From contig NCSJ02000046.1 in the NCBI GenBank assembly GCA_002812745.2, positions 62,001 to 126,000 of the forward strand: a stretch of 64,000 nt of DNA. The letters run 5' to 3'. The translations under genes and the position numbers were made by a program. The stretch's first letter is position 1, and each line of letters begins with the position of its first letter. The notes beneath the pieces are model-generated. The model was given only the letters and a program-made list of their open reading frames with translations. It searched no databases and was not told the origin of the DNA. Positions 9,599 through 22,961 of the stretch are shown here, in pieces. This stretch comes from Scytalidium lignicola (taxonomy: Eukaryota; Ascomycota; Leotiomycetes).

Positions 9599-12500
9599 GG
9601 AAATGGTCGTTCTGAGTGTGATAACTGCTTTCCAGGAAGGTGAACTCCTAGTCTGTCCAAGACTAAACCCTCTTCTGCCGATATATGTTCTCTGCGCCGC
9701 AATATTAACTCAGTTGACCATGTCATACTCCATTAAACACTGAGGATATTGCGCAGATACTTTCAAATCTATTCGAGTCGATATCTGCGATCAAGATGGT
9801 GAGCCCTACACATACNAAAAAAAACCTCATTCCGGGCTAACCAAGTGATCTCGCCAGGGAAGACTGACCTTAGACAATAGCGTCACCATATACGGAGCGC
9901 AAACCACCCGAAGACAAGATCTGATGTCGGTTGGTAGACAAGCTGGCGTAGTACGTCAACAGCGTGGGCAAGATCCCCCTTCTGAACTCAAATCCTTTAA
10001 TAAGTGTTCTGGTTATATGCTGCGCCAATTGCGAGCCGTTAGAAGTGGGACAAATAAGGGAGGAAGTACCCCGCGAAATCGGGAATTTCAAGCAGCAGAC
10101 TTCAGGTGATCTTGACTAACCATGCAGGTGTGAAAGTCGCTGCCGTATTATGGATTATATGAAGCACTTCTTGGGAGAGCTGGCGCGGAGATGTGGAGGT
10201 GAAGGGCTAAGACGAGCACCTAACCCCAGCGCAATAGATTGCCGTTTCACAGAGCAGTCCCGCCAACTCGGTATGGATATTGACCGTACCTCCACAAAAG
10301 ACTTGTGACTCGTCCAAGTGCTCGTAGATCCACCGGAATTGCCGATAACCAATTCACTGAGTAGATATTCTGAAGTATAGTAAATCATACAGAAAGGTGG
10401 GATCTGAATCTGGAAATAATTGTGTGAGCATGGTGGCCTGTGAAGTAGTGTGGTGTAGTTCGGGTCGGAAGGAAGGGTACCTCAAAGTTATTATTACAGG
10501 TCGGCAGGGAGTAGGGGTGCAATCACCCACGGTGTGTAGCCCGGGCCCGGTAGCGTGTAGCGTGGATTGGTAGCGTCTGGGAAAAGGATATTTAGCACAG
10601 AGTGGATTTAACCTCAGCGTGCGTTTTTCTGCCCTTTCCCAACGACGGGGGACCACCAAAGGCACGCAAAAGACCCTAGGGGGAGCCCCCAAAAGGATGT
10701 CGGTTGCTGGAGATGGCTTCTGGTCTGGTTGCAACTAACGTGCCCAAGACCAGGGACCAATGCAGGTTGCAGGTGGTCGGGGTCGCCAGACCAGGACAGA
10801 ACAGGAGAGCAGTAAACCCGTACAGAAGAGTAGTAACAGCACAGGCAGTGGAAGGACGTGCTTTGGCTGGCGGGACCAGGGGTTAGATCTCAAGGTCCCT
10901 CTGGGTGCAACCCTGGCTGAAAGTTTAGTTTAGTGCTCCGAGCTCCAAGGCATCGGCGGCCTGAGCAACCACAGAAGGAGCAAGTGGAAGGTTGTGGAGC
11001 CTACACCCTGGCTGGCAAGAGTGCTTTCTGGGGTTTGCGCGTTTGCTAGCAAAAAACCTCGAGGATGTGGATGTACGAATTATGGCATCCAACAGATCCA
11101 GCGCGTCTTCTCATTGACGGAGCCGCAGGCCAATGGCAGCCACAATTGTTCGAGGTATAGCAGAATGTATAAGCTGCATGTTGGATGTTGGTTGATGAGA
11201 CAAGAAAAGAAAAGAAAAGGAAAGACACCTGGTCTCCAGAAGGATGTAAGCCTGGAGAAGGCGTAAGATTGCGTAGCACACGGAACGGAGATGAGAGATC
11301 TGACTATACAAGTATGATAATTCGATTGACGTGGAGAAGAATCGTGGATGTCTTGCAGCAAACCCTCTTTTTCGTATTTGTTTGCCACTTTTGACTCAGA
11401 CGTGCTCGACGGCGATTGCTATATGAAGCACTTTTTTTGATCTGCTGGCCCACGCCACGAGTGAAGATTCCACTACAGAAACTTGCGTAGAATCGAGACA
11501 TACGAGCATGCCTTTCTCAGTCTAGCAACGAGGAATATCGACTAGACATGGCAGAGGCATCATTATAGTTGTCGGCTAGGTTGGCTGGTTGAAGTGATTG
11601 ATGGGTGAGGTTAACGTGGCCGAGGCAAGACATCTAAATATTCGCGGGTTCCCTGTCACTAGTCGCTCCTTCTACTTCTACCCGTCTAACACTCAATTAT
11701 CATGCCCTATATTGTGGTTACTCAAAACATTACACGAAATACGTGGGCCAGACAGAGAAATTGTTGTATACACCTATTGCGGGGCTGTCAACAAAAGCTT
11801 TCACTGTTTAAAAGTATGTTTCTGTCAAGAAATCGCTGAAAGAGCTTCTTACTAGCCTGCAACGGTACACCAGCTTCTTGCTGATTGCTCATATCGGCTA
11901 CCTTACTCACTACCATCTAGGATTAAATGTGTCATATCTCATTGTAGGTCTGCATACCAATAACTCGACACGATGCTGAATTATGCTGAACTTGCTAAAA
12001 AGGCGGATGGTAATAAGATGGCATCTCCTCAAAAAAGTGGGAGATTTTCGGCCACCGAGTCTGGCATTTGCCCCTCAGCTAAGGTATTTTCTCCACCAGA
12101 CAAGTGCCAATGATCCAACTGCCGAAAAATTTTGAGTTCCTGGACTTTCTCACTTCATTGGAGCCTTCGCATAAGCTACAAGACTGCTTTCGCAACAGGT
12201 CGTCAAGTATTGGCACATGGTTCCAACAGCATACTTGTCGTACGGAGTACGCGGTACACAATCTACAGTACACCATAGGGCCTAGCTCGTACGACTGTAC
12301 AGTACAGTACTGTATCACTGTGTACCTTTCTCAATGATCCTCGAGTCCCAATCTCAGATCCAAGTCAATCTGTACAGCGGGCGCGTGCAGGTGTAGCACT
12401 GCAGCTACCCTTCCAGCTGGGCTGGTACCTGAACTCTACGACATTCGCGGGATTGAACAACACATGCCCGTGGTTGCTCAGCTGCGACCGCGTGTAACGA

Positions 12501-15500
12501 GCGACCAGAACTCGACCTCAACGCTCCTGCAACGATGACCGACATGTCTGTCTCCTTATGGTGGTTCTATTTTCCCTAAGCTGGGTCAGATCTACAGCCG
12601 TGATGTGCTTTCCGTCACTCTGCCGCCTCCCCCTCTCGGCTCTTACGGCAGGCGCCACAGTGACAGCCCCCAATGTATCTGTCCGACCCGGGGCTATTAT
12701 CTGGCTGGGTATCTCGCTATCCCACGCGTCTTATCCTTCCACTGGCTGGCTCAGCATGGCAGCATGGTAATGGAATTTTTAGGTTCAGATCCTTCCTCCA
12801 GTGGCGTTCCGTGATTTCATGGCGGACAACTGAACAGTTCTGATCTGCTGTTGGCGGATCTCTTCCAGCTTTCTCACGCCTGGATCCTAAACGCTCTGCG
12901 AATCCTCCTCACGCGAGCGCTCAAAATAGCTGCACACCCTCCCGACACTCAAGCAGAACTTATTGACCAAGGCCAGCACTTGAAGCTTTCTATCACATTG
13001 AGGAAATCCTGTGTGCTTGCTCTCGGGCCCCGTCCACTACACCACAGTATGCCATAAGCAGTTAGCATTGAGCAGGAGCCCTGGATGGAAGACAAAGCAT
13101 AAATGCGACATTCCAAATAAAACCAATCTCTGGACTATTATTATCTCCTTTGAAAGACCGCAGATATTCGAGCCCTCCAATGACAGCGTGATTGCTACAG
13201 CCAGGGCGCGGTCGCGATGCGAATCAAACCAGCGCAACCGTAATGTCAGCAGCGGTCGTCCAGTGGCAGAAGTGCCCTTCCGCAATACCTATTTCCTCCT
13301 AGCTGGCCGGCTACTGCACCTCCCGTCTCATCAGCAAACGGACCTTCCACTTTCGATTAGCGACAAGCCNTTTTTTTTTAAACCCGTCGTCGGGTGTGCC
13401 TGAAGGTACTGGCTTCCCCGTCGTGCCCGTCCGTCATGGCGAAGGGTTGAACGACCACCCGTTTCTCGAACATCTCCATGTCCTCAGACACATCCTGTGG
13501 ACAGATCACCCACCACTTTTCAGAGATAGGCAGGCGGTAGCACGATGTTGGTTCGATGGAATCCGGAATATTAGTGTCGGTGTATAAGTCCGCCCACCTC
13601 CACAACGCATCCACAAATGCCAATAGTTCGGCTAATTAATTTTCTGTTCGTTTGTTTGCTGGAGCTAAATGCAACGGAGACGGCCTTGTGTTGTTGCGCC
13701 TTGTTGGTGGGAAGCAAAGAGGACTTGGGTACTCCGTAGGTAAGCCGTAATCACCTAGGCGCACGTTGTTCAGGCACTGTTCACATTAGTCCAAGCAATA
13801 TAGCCCAGGTACGGTACTGTACAAGTGGCGGAATTGGCATCATCATGCATGCCATCCATTACCGTACTTTCTCCCTGCAGCCAAAACGGTCGCTGCGATC
13901 AGCAGGAGCGTACTGGACAACAAAAGATGAAGAAGTTAGAGAAGTCGCAGGTTAGCCGAAAAGAAAACTTACAAGACATTGACTGCTTTGGGATGTACTC
14001 CACCGTTCGATTAATCATGTGTTATAGGTGATTTGAATCCCAGTCAAGGTCCTTCTTCGTGGGTCTGGTCTGCAATGGTTAGATCATCTGTTCTGATAAC
14101 TTACTGGGATTACTTGGAGGGCATATCTAACTCTGCGGTATCAGTAGGTGTTATCCGGGTCGAGCCGACATTGTATTCAAAATCCGGCATATTGGAAATG
14201 GCATGGGCGCAATGTCACCCCGTTAGCTGTGACCCATGGGATAGTACTGTAATCATGCAATACGAGCCCCCAATATCACTAACGGTCTCAAGGACTTCTT
14301 TGGACACCTGAAGCAGAGCGCAAAACCCACTCTTCGAAGCTACAGTACGTACCGCACTCACGGACGTGTTCAAGGAAGCGAGATAATTACTGTGCCGGTA
14401 TTGCTCCAGGTCACATACCCTGCGTTGTGCGCGCAGTACTGCACTCGTACAGTAGCTGGTGCAAACCCGACCGCAACAAAGTATTAATTTCCCAGGATTC
14501 TGTTCAGGGTGATCTCCGCGATGCCGCTATTGGGACCAGGCGATAGTATGAGTGATCAACTCAATGACCCTGTAATCGACGAGTTATTTGGCATATGGTA
14601 CGTATCTGCCTCTCCCCCTCCCATCGTACACATGGAAGTAGTGCTTGTCAGCCTAATCTAATGAGGGGAAGGGGTCGTTAATCAAGCATCAATCATCCTA
14701 GCAAGACAAGAAAATGACAGCTGCACCCGATTCGTACAGCATTAACGGAGCTCATTTCGCGGAGAAATATTCTCACACGAGCCCCTAGGTGATCAAATTG
14801 GAGCCAAATTCCCCGAGTATCTTAGCGCCAATATCATGCAACTGCCTCCCAAAGAGATATCTGATATACCGGTCACCACACGCGGTCGTCGAATGCCAGT
14901 CGCACTCCAGATGTTCTCAATAATAATTAGGTCAGACGGGAACCTCCTTGTTCGATGAGCGTCCATCCAATACGATGCTCTCCGGCATTCTGGTTCCGCA
15001 ATCCCCAAGAACCTCAAGCGCCGCAGATCCTGCGAACGTACCCGAAATGCGAATATATTGGCTTACCGAAACGGTCTTGGTGGACGATCATCAAAAGCCA
15101 GATGTTACCTTGATTCTGCCAAGGACCTCTAACCTTGAAGTAATAACACAAATCCTTGAACAATAGTTGGCGGGATAAGATGAGGCTATTCCATGCTGCC
15201 ATGCGCGCGACGGGACTAAAGCGATAGTGGGGGAAGCCCAAGCGTGAGGGGGACTTAACCATTTGTGCACCTAACTAAGATGACCTCTCCACACAGGAGG
15301 CCGTCATGCAGCGAACGCCAGTAGCGGCAATACTTGCGATTTCAAAGTTCTATCAACAGAGATTCTTGGGCCTGGCTGTGTACATGCTGCCCCGGAGCAG
15401 CTTACGCGGGAGGCTAATGAGAGGGATTGGGAATCTCAGAATCTCGAGGATCTTCGCTATCCAGGCGTGATTAATTGTGCTGTACAGTAGCAGACTGTCT

Positions 15501-18500
15501 GTTGTGGAGGGCCGTTGGACCTACCACGTAACATTCCTCATTTCCACATTCAATACCTCGTAAGGGCGGATGCATCGCACGACGAAGTGAGTAAGGTAAG
15601 ATTGCAACTTTTGCTGCATGGCTGTTCCAACATATCGAGAGAGTATCCACCACAAATACCATTCGAACGGTCGACTTCTGGCGCTGGGTCTCGTGGCACA
15701 CGTTTCTTGGTATTACACCCACCTACAGTACAAACCTAGATACACGAGTACGCGTACCTGCCTCCTTCTGTACTTACGCGCAAACATACAGATCTGCGCG
15801 CTTCACACGGCTAAGATGGAAAATGACATTGGAGCACAGTACAACTCATCCATATTTTGACAGCCCAGACAGTTTCCCAAAACAGGCATTAGTGCACAAG
15901 TCACAAGAAGTGATAGTGAGTATAGTGGTCTCATCCCACCCCGTTGGTTGAGAAGACACCATTCGACGCAACGCCCGTCGGGTTCTCCGTGGCCTGCTCA
16001 CACTGCACTGGCCACTTTCTACAGTGGAGAAGGGGACTTTTTGGCACCATCTATCTTTCACCTCCAAATCTCACACCGCCAACTCCCCATGGTTTTTTTC
16101 TTCTTCTTGCTCCTGGCACTAGGAAATGCAGGTCCCAATGCAACCATCGGGAATATTACATCCGGATTCCCCATCATTGTCCCTGTATCACGCATCTCGG
16201 TACCTTTTTCTGGCCTAAAAAGGACATTTAGTGGCCTCTCTGTACGACCCTGTGCTGCGTACCTTCGGCATGTGAGGCCGCGGGTTTTTCCATAGCCGTC
16301 TAACTAAGTTCTTACATATTGCTCTAGGAGATTACAATTAGGGTCATTTATCTTCTTTTGCTTCTAGAAGTCCCGAGTCTTGACGACCTTCCTTCTGCGC
16401 ATTCTGCAGCCTCTGTTAAGTTAAAAGGTTCCTGCATGCTGTGCAAGGGTTCATACCATCTGCCGGAGATACATGACCCTTTCTAGCTGCAAAGATACAT
16501 GATTTCCGTGATTGAGAATAGGAGATCGGAAAAGAAAAGNAAAAAGAAAGAAAATCTTGAAGTGGCATCATTCCCCGACTTCATAACCATCCATAGTGTT
16601 CTAAGACCACACTAAACTTCCCACCAGAGGGGCTATTCGGCTCTTCAAAGGCCTCTAATTTGTGGTGTTGTCCAGGGCTCTGGAGCACCCTAGGCGTAGG
16701 TTCTCCACAAGGAGCAGAGACACCCGGTGACACACACTGCTATCTTCACTGGTTTTGGGGTTTTGCGCCGAGTATAGCTCTAGGTCCGTCTCGGCAGGTA
16801 CAGTACAGTAATACGGACGGCAGGGCTCCATATCACCTGGTTGCTTCACCGGATTCTGACAGTCCTAAAAATCTAATAGAACCAAAGCCACAATGTGTCT
16901 GAGATGAAGCTCTTAACTGCATGGTGGGACATCAATAACATAGAGCGGTACTTGACAGCGCATTCCCGATAACAAGCATTTAGTTTGCCGCAACCCAGAT
17001 CTGTCTTGTCTGACTTCTCTCCATTCCCGTCTATTATTACAGTTAACAGATCCCGAATCACGGTACGCTACTGTTAGTATGAAAACCGACGCTGGTGATT
17101 GCGACGCTGTCTCGCAAGGCTGGTCGCTAGCACGCCATTAGGCCGAAAGTGATACAGTAAAAATGGAGGTGCTGGAAGTTGAATGGTTTCCTGGTCTCCG
17201 CGCTTCCACTTCCACCCCCCGTTAGCTCCCTCAATACCACATACCGTATACAACACCAGGAACGCTTCGAGTATTGACAGTTGTCTACCACCCTATAGTG
17301 GGACTGGCTTTCCCTCTAACTATAATAGCGACAAGGGGCGAAGTATTCTCTCAAAGGTATCCGTATTCTCATGCTGAGTGATAAGCAAGAGTGGATGCTG
17401 TAAATGTCATACACTGAGGTTTCACGGGCCGTCAACCATGACGACAAAACCAGATTCTGGGGCCAAATTTGTCAGAGTTCTGGGGGGATAATATCGGTAG
17501 GTCCCGCGGAAATTTTATTAGGATTCAAGGACTGCTATTCTCCGTACCAAGAGCTAGGGCTTGAAATGTTTGGATGTCTCCACACGTATCTGGACAAAGC
17601 CTGTGTTCTTTCAACCAACCCAACATGGAATGACTTGGTGTCCATGAACTCGGTCCATGCAGGAAATATTGCTTTTCCAAAAGTGGGCAATACTGCGTGT
17701 CCCTCTTCTCAACAACCATACTCGTACAATGGTCCGTCTCCGGAAAACCAAACGGCCTTTACATTAGAAGCCAGTCAGATAGGATGGAAACGCATCGTCG
17801 TACGAATATACAGTATAAATACTTTGAATGGGATCTGATCCCTAAGATAATTACCGCTGCTTCACTTGTGGCGGACGGAACTCTGGCCAAAATGTGTGTG
17901 AGAGTGAGACGGGACTTCTTAACACTGCCCCCACACTCTGTCTGACCAGGAAAGCAAAACATATGCCATGTAAACTGCCGTCTAACGTAAACCCAGCAGT
18001 ACCAAAAATAAAAGGTTTCATCTACTGTACTGAGAAAAAGAAAGAGAAAACAATAGTCTTAACTAACTTACAAGATTGTTTACGTGAGTTTTCATGGTCC
18101 ATCGGAATAAAATTGTCTTGACCACGGAGTGCTGCTGCAATCTAGAAATAGGAAATAGTCACCGGCTTATCATATACCTTACCTAGTTCAAATAATAAAT
18201 TACATATATTAGACCCACTCCTCTTCTCTAGGGACTGAACCACGTGGGTGGAATGCCGTAAGCATTATTCTCCGCGGTTCCTCAGTCTCCCACAAAATGT
18301 TACAAGCAGTTTTGGGTCGCGTGGCCACGAACAAAGTGATCATGCAAGCGTCAGTTACTAAAAGAAGAAATGATGCAAATTTTAAAAACAGGTGAGTTGA
18401 TTGAGACGCATACAGTGGTCCATTTTCTCCTATAGCTTTTCGAGAAGACTGTAGGCTTCCAGATTACCGTCATTACGTACGTAAGTTTACTGCTCAGAGT

Positions 18501-19290
18501 GGCTGAAGAGTTTAATCCTTTGATCTTCTAAATATAGGATATAACTAGAGTCCTATTTACTCGTTAGCACCGTCAAATGGTTTCTGTAGTGCTAAAATAA
18601 CACTAATGTTAAATGAGATTAATGGCACAGTACAGTATATTTCCNTTTTTTTATCATTATGCTACTATATTTATATATATCCTGGGCTCAGATGATTAAA
18701 ACCTCTGGCTTTGCTCAACGACAGAGCAGAAACGGCCGAAGCTTGTTAGTATATAAATAAAATAACCATGCAGTAATATGTGACTTTTTATCTTTAATAT
18801 GCTTATGCTGTGTCTTTTCGGGCTGAAAGGCATGGAAGAGAAGTTTAATACGCAGAGGAAGGGATAGTGCAAACGTCTCTTTCTCTCAATCTTTTAGAGT
18901 ATCACAGGCGGAAGATCGACTCAGGGAGTAGTTTACCAGTGTTGGACGAAAATGGCAAAAAAGAGGAAGAAGAAGGAAAAAATGGTAGGACAGGACTATG
19001 TCGTGTAACTCTCATCTGACAACCCTGCAGCCACGTAGCTCATCCAAACAGTAGTACAGCATAATGACAGAAGGCATGTCAAAAGTTGGTGGAACGAAAA
19101 TAATTTTGCTTGCTCAAAATCGAGATAGATTAATTAGAGTATAAACATAAATAAAACGAATGGCGATATACATTAATAACAAAACAATTTGAAGCAAAAT
19201 AAAATTTTGTTGAAACGCCTGATAATGTAACTATAATTCAAGAACAGAAAATATGTTCATGGGTCAATAACTCGTTAAAAAAAGNAACTA
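9599..19290. other. 9.7-kb gene-poor region upstream of the zinc-cluster regulator
   Basis: No gene could be supported in this stretch on either strand. The longest open frame (17404-17838, 144 codons) has no recognisable motif and no convincing exon partners; others at 13378-13623, 15948-16295 and 10354-10734 are equally unconvincing. Base composition is mixed: GC-richer at about 10.4-13.8 kb, AT-rich at 18.1-19.3 kb. The octamer TACAGTAC/GTACTGTA recurs (12264, 12303-12314 as a 12-bp palindrome, 13814, 14341, 15724, 16799, 18023). Ns at 9816, 13370, 16540, 18645 and 19285 mark homopolymers. It may hold the promoter and long 5' untranslated region of the minus-strand regulator, non-coding transcripts, or decayed elements. 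Confidence 0.5.
12294..12314. repeat. Palindromic TACAGTAC cluster
   Basis: Overlapping copies of TACAGTAC/GTACTGTA, including the perfect 12-bp palindrome TACAGTACTGTA at 12303-12314. Another TACAGTAC lies 30 bp upstream at 12264-12271. Function is unknown; it belongs to a motif dispersed in non-coding parts of the window. Confidence 0.6.
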
Positions 19291-22200
19291 TTACAATCTA
19301 CTCTCAATTCCAGCAAAGTTTTCTTCACCAGGCCAATGAGAATCTGGCCAGATGTGCCGCATTGCTTCCCAGATATGTCTGTACAACTAGGTTAGCGAGA
19401 TATCCGGAAGGGAGGTCATACAGCTAGTTATATAGATATAACATGTATAGGGATTGAGTAGCACCAACGAGAATAATACATACCTGATAGGGATTATCTG
19501 CAGCCCCTCCTTCACCTCCTGAGGCAAGTCCTTGACACTATTCTAATGTTAGCATGTCCCAAGTCTAGTACATACACTAAACTTACTCCTTCCTGTTTTG
19601 TGCAGGTAGAAGTACAGTCTTGACTCCTGCACGCAAGGCTCCAATAAGCTTTTCTTTAATTCCTCCGACTGCAGTAACACGACCACGGAGAGAAATTTCG
19701 CCCTATAGTTAAATCAGCATGCACACAATTAAATTAATCTCCCGATATTGCCTACCGTCATTGCTACAGTAGGTGGCACAGCCTTGCCAGAGAACAAGGA
19801 AATCAGAGCTATTGTATGTGCCATACCAGCAGATGGCCCATCCTAAAGATCGTTAATATATTAATTGGGTTCTAGTTAGAAGGTTACTTGCTTTTGGAAT
19901 TGCTCCGGCAGGACAATGCACGTGTATGCTCCTATTCTTCATAATATTTTCAGAGGAGTCATGTGTCAGGCCAAGTTCAAAGGCATGTGCTTTAACCCAG
20001 GTCAGTGCAACCTCCACGCTCTCTTTCAACACGTCGCCAAGGGTTCCGGTAAGCTGCACAGTACCGTTACCTGGCATGTCCGCTACTTCGATGAAAAGTA
20101 TGCTTCCATTACCGCCGGAACTGTAGGCTACAAGGCCCGTCACTATGCCAGGGCGACTATTGTTTTATTAGCACAGTTCAAGTCTTGTCTTTTGTAATAG
20201 CNAAAAAAANGTTTATGTTATCGGGAGCAACATATGAATACCTTGTTTGCTCAGCAATCTCCTCTTCAAATCTCTCAATACCCAGAATTTCTTCAACATC
20301 TTCTACGGATAATTGGGGATTATAATTTTCTGTATCTGAGTTAGAGATAGGAGATATTGGATATATATTTGATAAGCTTACCAAGGTGACTGGAGTCCTT
20401 TGCATCGGCATATTCAACCGCTTTGGCACGACACACGGATCCTATTTCACGTTCAAGATTCCTAACACCAGACTCGCGTGTGTACGACTCTATGATTTTT
20501 GCCACAACTTCGTCATTAAACTTGACCTGGCCATCTTCAAGTCCATCTAAATCCAATTAGTATCTAATATGTAAATATAAACTGCACCCGAAACTTACTT
20601 GTACGAATTTGTTTTGGGATGAGATGGCGCTGAGCAATGTGTCGCTTTTCAAGTGTGGTATAGCCAGACAAGTAAATAGTTTCCATACGATCAAGAAGTG
20701 GAGCGGGGATTGTATCCAGGCTGTTTGCAGTTGCAATGAAAAGCACCTTGCTCAAATCTATTGGGATATTTATGTAGTGATCCATAAAAGTGTGGTTTTG
20801 CTCTGGATCAAGAACCTCGAGCATAGCCGCCGAGGGGTCGCCATGGAAATTTGATCCCCTGGTTTTAATTAGCTTCTAAATGTGAGTAAATTGTTGGTTT
20901 GAAGATATACTCACCCAACCTTATCAATTTCATCGAGAAGGAAGACAGGGTTCGCAACTCCAACCTTTTTCAATCCATTTACTATTAGCCCCGGCATAGC
21001 TGCAACATACGTCCTGCGATGACCTCGTATCTCTGCTTCGTCTCTGACGCCGCCAAGAGATATACGGTGGAATTTTCGGCCCAAAGCTGTTGCAACTGAT
21101 TTGGCAAGACTAGTTTTGCCGACACCAGGAGGTCCGACAAGCAACATAATTGGGGATTTATCAACCATGCGTTTAGCCTTCAGAGTATCAATCTGAGCCG
21201 AGGCACCGTCTTTGTCTCCGTCCTCAGTTAAGGCAGCATCCTCCTCTGCCTTTGTAACTTGGGCATCGACGTTCTCGTTGATCGACTGCTTGAGTTTTAG
21301 GACAGCAAGATACTCAAGAAGGCGTTTTTTAACCTTCTCTAAACCGTAATGATCATCGTCAAGCTGTTTCCTTGCACGGCTTAATGTATCTGCTCCGAGT
21401 CGATCCTCAGTGACGATAGTCCAAGGAATTTCTGCCAGGTTCTCCAAGTAATTTCTTATAACTGAATACTCTGCCTGCGCTGGAGACATTTTCTTTAGCC
21501 TCTTTAGCTCTCGCTCGGCAACCTTCGCGGCCTCGGGAGATAATTTCGCAGCTTCAAGTTTTTTCTTCAGATCGTCCATTTCATTCGGTTCCTTCTCATC
21601 ATCTTGTGGACCATTCATTCCTGGAAGACCAGGTGGAAATGAGAAGCCTTTGGGAAGCGGGTATCTAGCCATTCTATTCGGCATCCGTGATCGATCCCTG
21701 ACTGGTCTATCCCCATCCTCGTCGGAATCACTGGTACTGGTAATATGTGTAATGGTAACATTTTTCTCAAAGTTCTGTACTTGACGTTCTACAAGTTCAA
21801 CAGCTTTCCGTAGACGACCAGCGATGTTTACTGTAGACAATATTTGTAGTCTTTCCTCAAAAGAAGCGTCGACAATATTTACCATAAAGTCTGCAAAGAA
21901 CCCGGCATCACTTAGTCTCTTGCTTCTGATGAAGACCCCTAATTTTTGTATAACTAAAGGCGACAGCCCCATATTCCCAGAGCTCCTTGAAATAAGTGAG
22001 GTAAGTCGTAAAAATGCCGCAAGCTTTAGGGAGATCGATTTCAGTTGCAGGAAGAGCTTTGAGATTTCGTCATCATTAGGCGCTACAACTTCGAACCATT
22101 AGCACAAGCCATCCTATTCTCATGAGCAATTCTGGCTTCCTTACCTGGGTCATATTTATATGTAACTGTGCCCTCAAAATACGGTGTCTCTTGCTTGATT

Positions 22201-22622
22201 TTGTCAATCTGTACCCGATTCACCCCTTCAACTAGCAAAGAAAAGCCCTCGTTACCTCCTCCTTCCACTCCAAGTATTTTTGCCACAACACCATATCCAA
22301 ATAAATCCTCTTTTTTAGCACTCCAAGGGTTTATCTCCGGTTGTTCGTTCGCACTGGAATCCTGTTCCTCCTGCGAGATTAATCGCTGTCCCTGCTTATT
22401 AAGGACTGGAGAATTTAACGGCACGCAGACAACAGGTACGCCTTCCGCTGGTCTGCCAGGTGTTTTCGAAGCTGCTCGGCTGTATGTGTTAAGCAAGAGC
22501 GCTGGAACATCAGGTCTGTTTGGCGGTACGTGGATCCGTAATTTGATACCCGGCAGGAGCACGACATCTCTGGCTAGAGGAATTATTGGTAGTGTAGCAG
22601 TCTTAATTGGGGCCATATTCAT
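19291..22622 (-). CDS. Lon protease homolog 2, peroxisomal
   Basis: ATP-dependent serine protease and chaperone of the peroxisomal matrix, 922 aa. Ten exons join in frame: 22145-22622, 20915-22082, 20599-20858, 20382-20546, 20242-20329, 19892-20156, 19756-19842, 19587-19702, 19484-19537, 19291-19378. The N-terminal substrate-binding domain starts [20 protein letters not shown]. Walker A is [13 protein letters not shown] near residue 475 and Walker [11 protein letters not shown]. The protease domain has the catalytic Ser in [10 protein letters not shown] (Ser812) and Lys in GGIKEK (Lys853). The C-terminus is SRL, a type 1 peroxisomal targeting signal, and no mitochondrial presequence is seen, so this is the peroxisomal and not the mitochondrial paralogue. 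Intron 6 (19843-19891) begins with GC (GCAAGT). Two in-frame starts, 22622 and 22616, are possible. Confidence 0.95.
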
Positions 22623-22961
22623 CCGACAATAACAAAATGCGATGCAAAATAATGAGGGTGTTGAAGTTAGAATATAGGAGTGAGGGTGCGGGCGATGGAA
22701 TCAGACAGAATGGAAGTTGGGATTCCGGCAATCCAGGCTCGATACCATGACGCCTTTGGTAATCGTGATATGGAACAACCTCGGCTCAGCTTGTCCCGGC
22801 ACTTTCAATTCTGGGGAAGCAAACGCGGAATAATCTAGAACTAATCTTTCTGCGAACTTTATGATACTGTTTCTTCTACAACCAACTATTCTCCAATTCA
22901 TATACGAATGCATTGTCGGACTTAATATCTCTAGCCATATAGATTGCAGCTCTCCAAAACA

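Noticed and set aside
13378..13623. Protein-like open frames on both strands (WADLYTDTNIPDS... and FPVVPVRHGEGL...)
   Set aside because: The two strands are equally plausible and neither extends by splicing; no family resemblance.
15948..16295. Open frame with a hydrophobic stretch resembling a signal peptide (MVFFFFLLLALGNAG)
   Set aside because: The hydrophobic run arises from a TTTTTTCTTCTTCTTG tract, and the rest has no protein-like pattern or plausible exon.
17404..17838. 144-codon open frame on the plus strand in the gene desert
   Set aside because: No recognisable motif, no splice partners and no supporting neighbour; a frame of this length can occur by chance in 10 kb.
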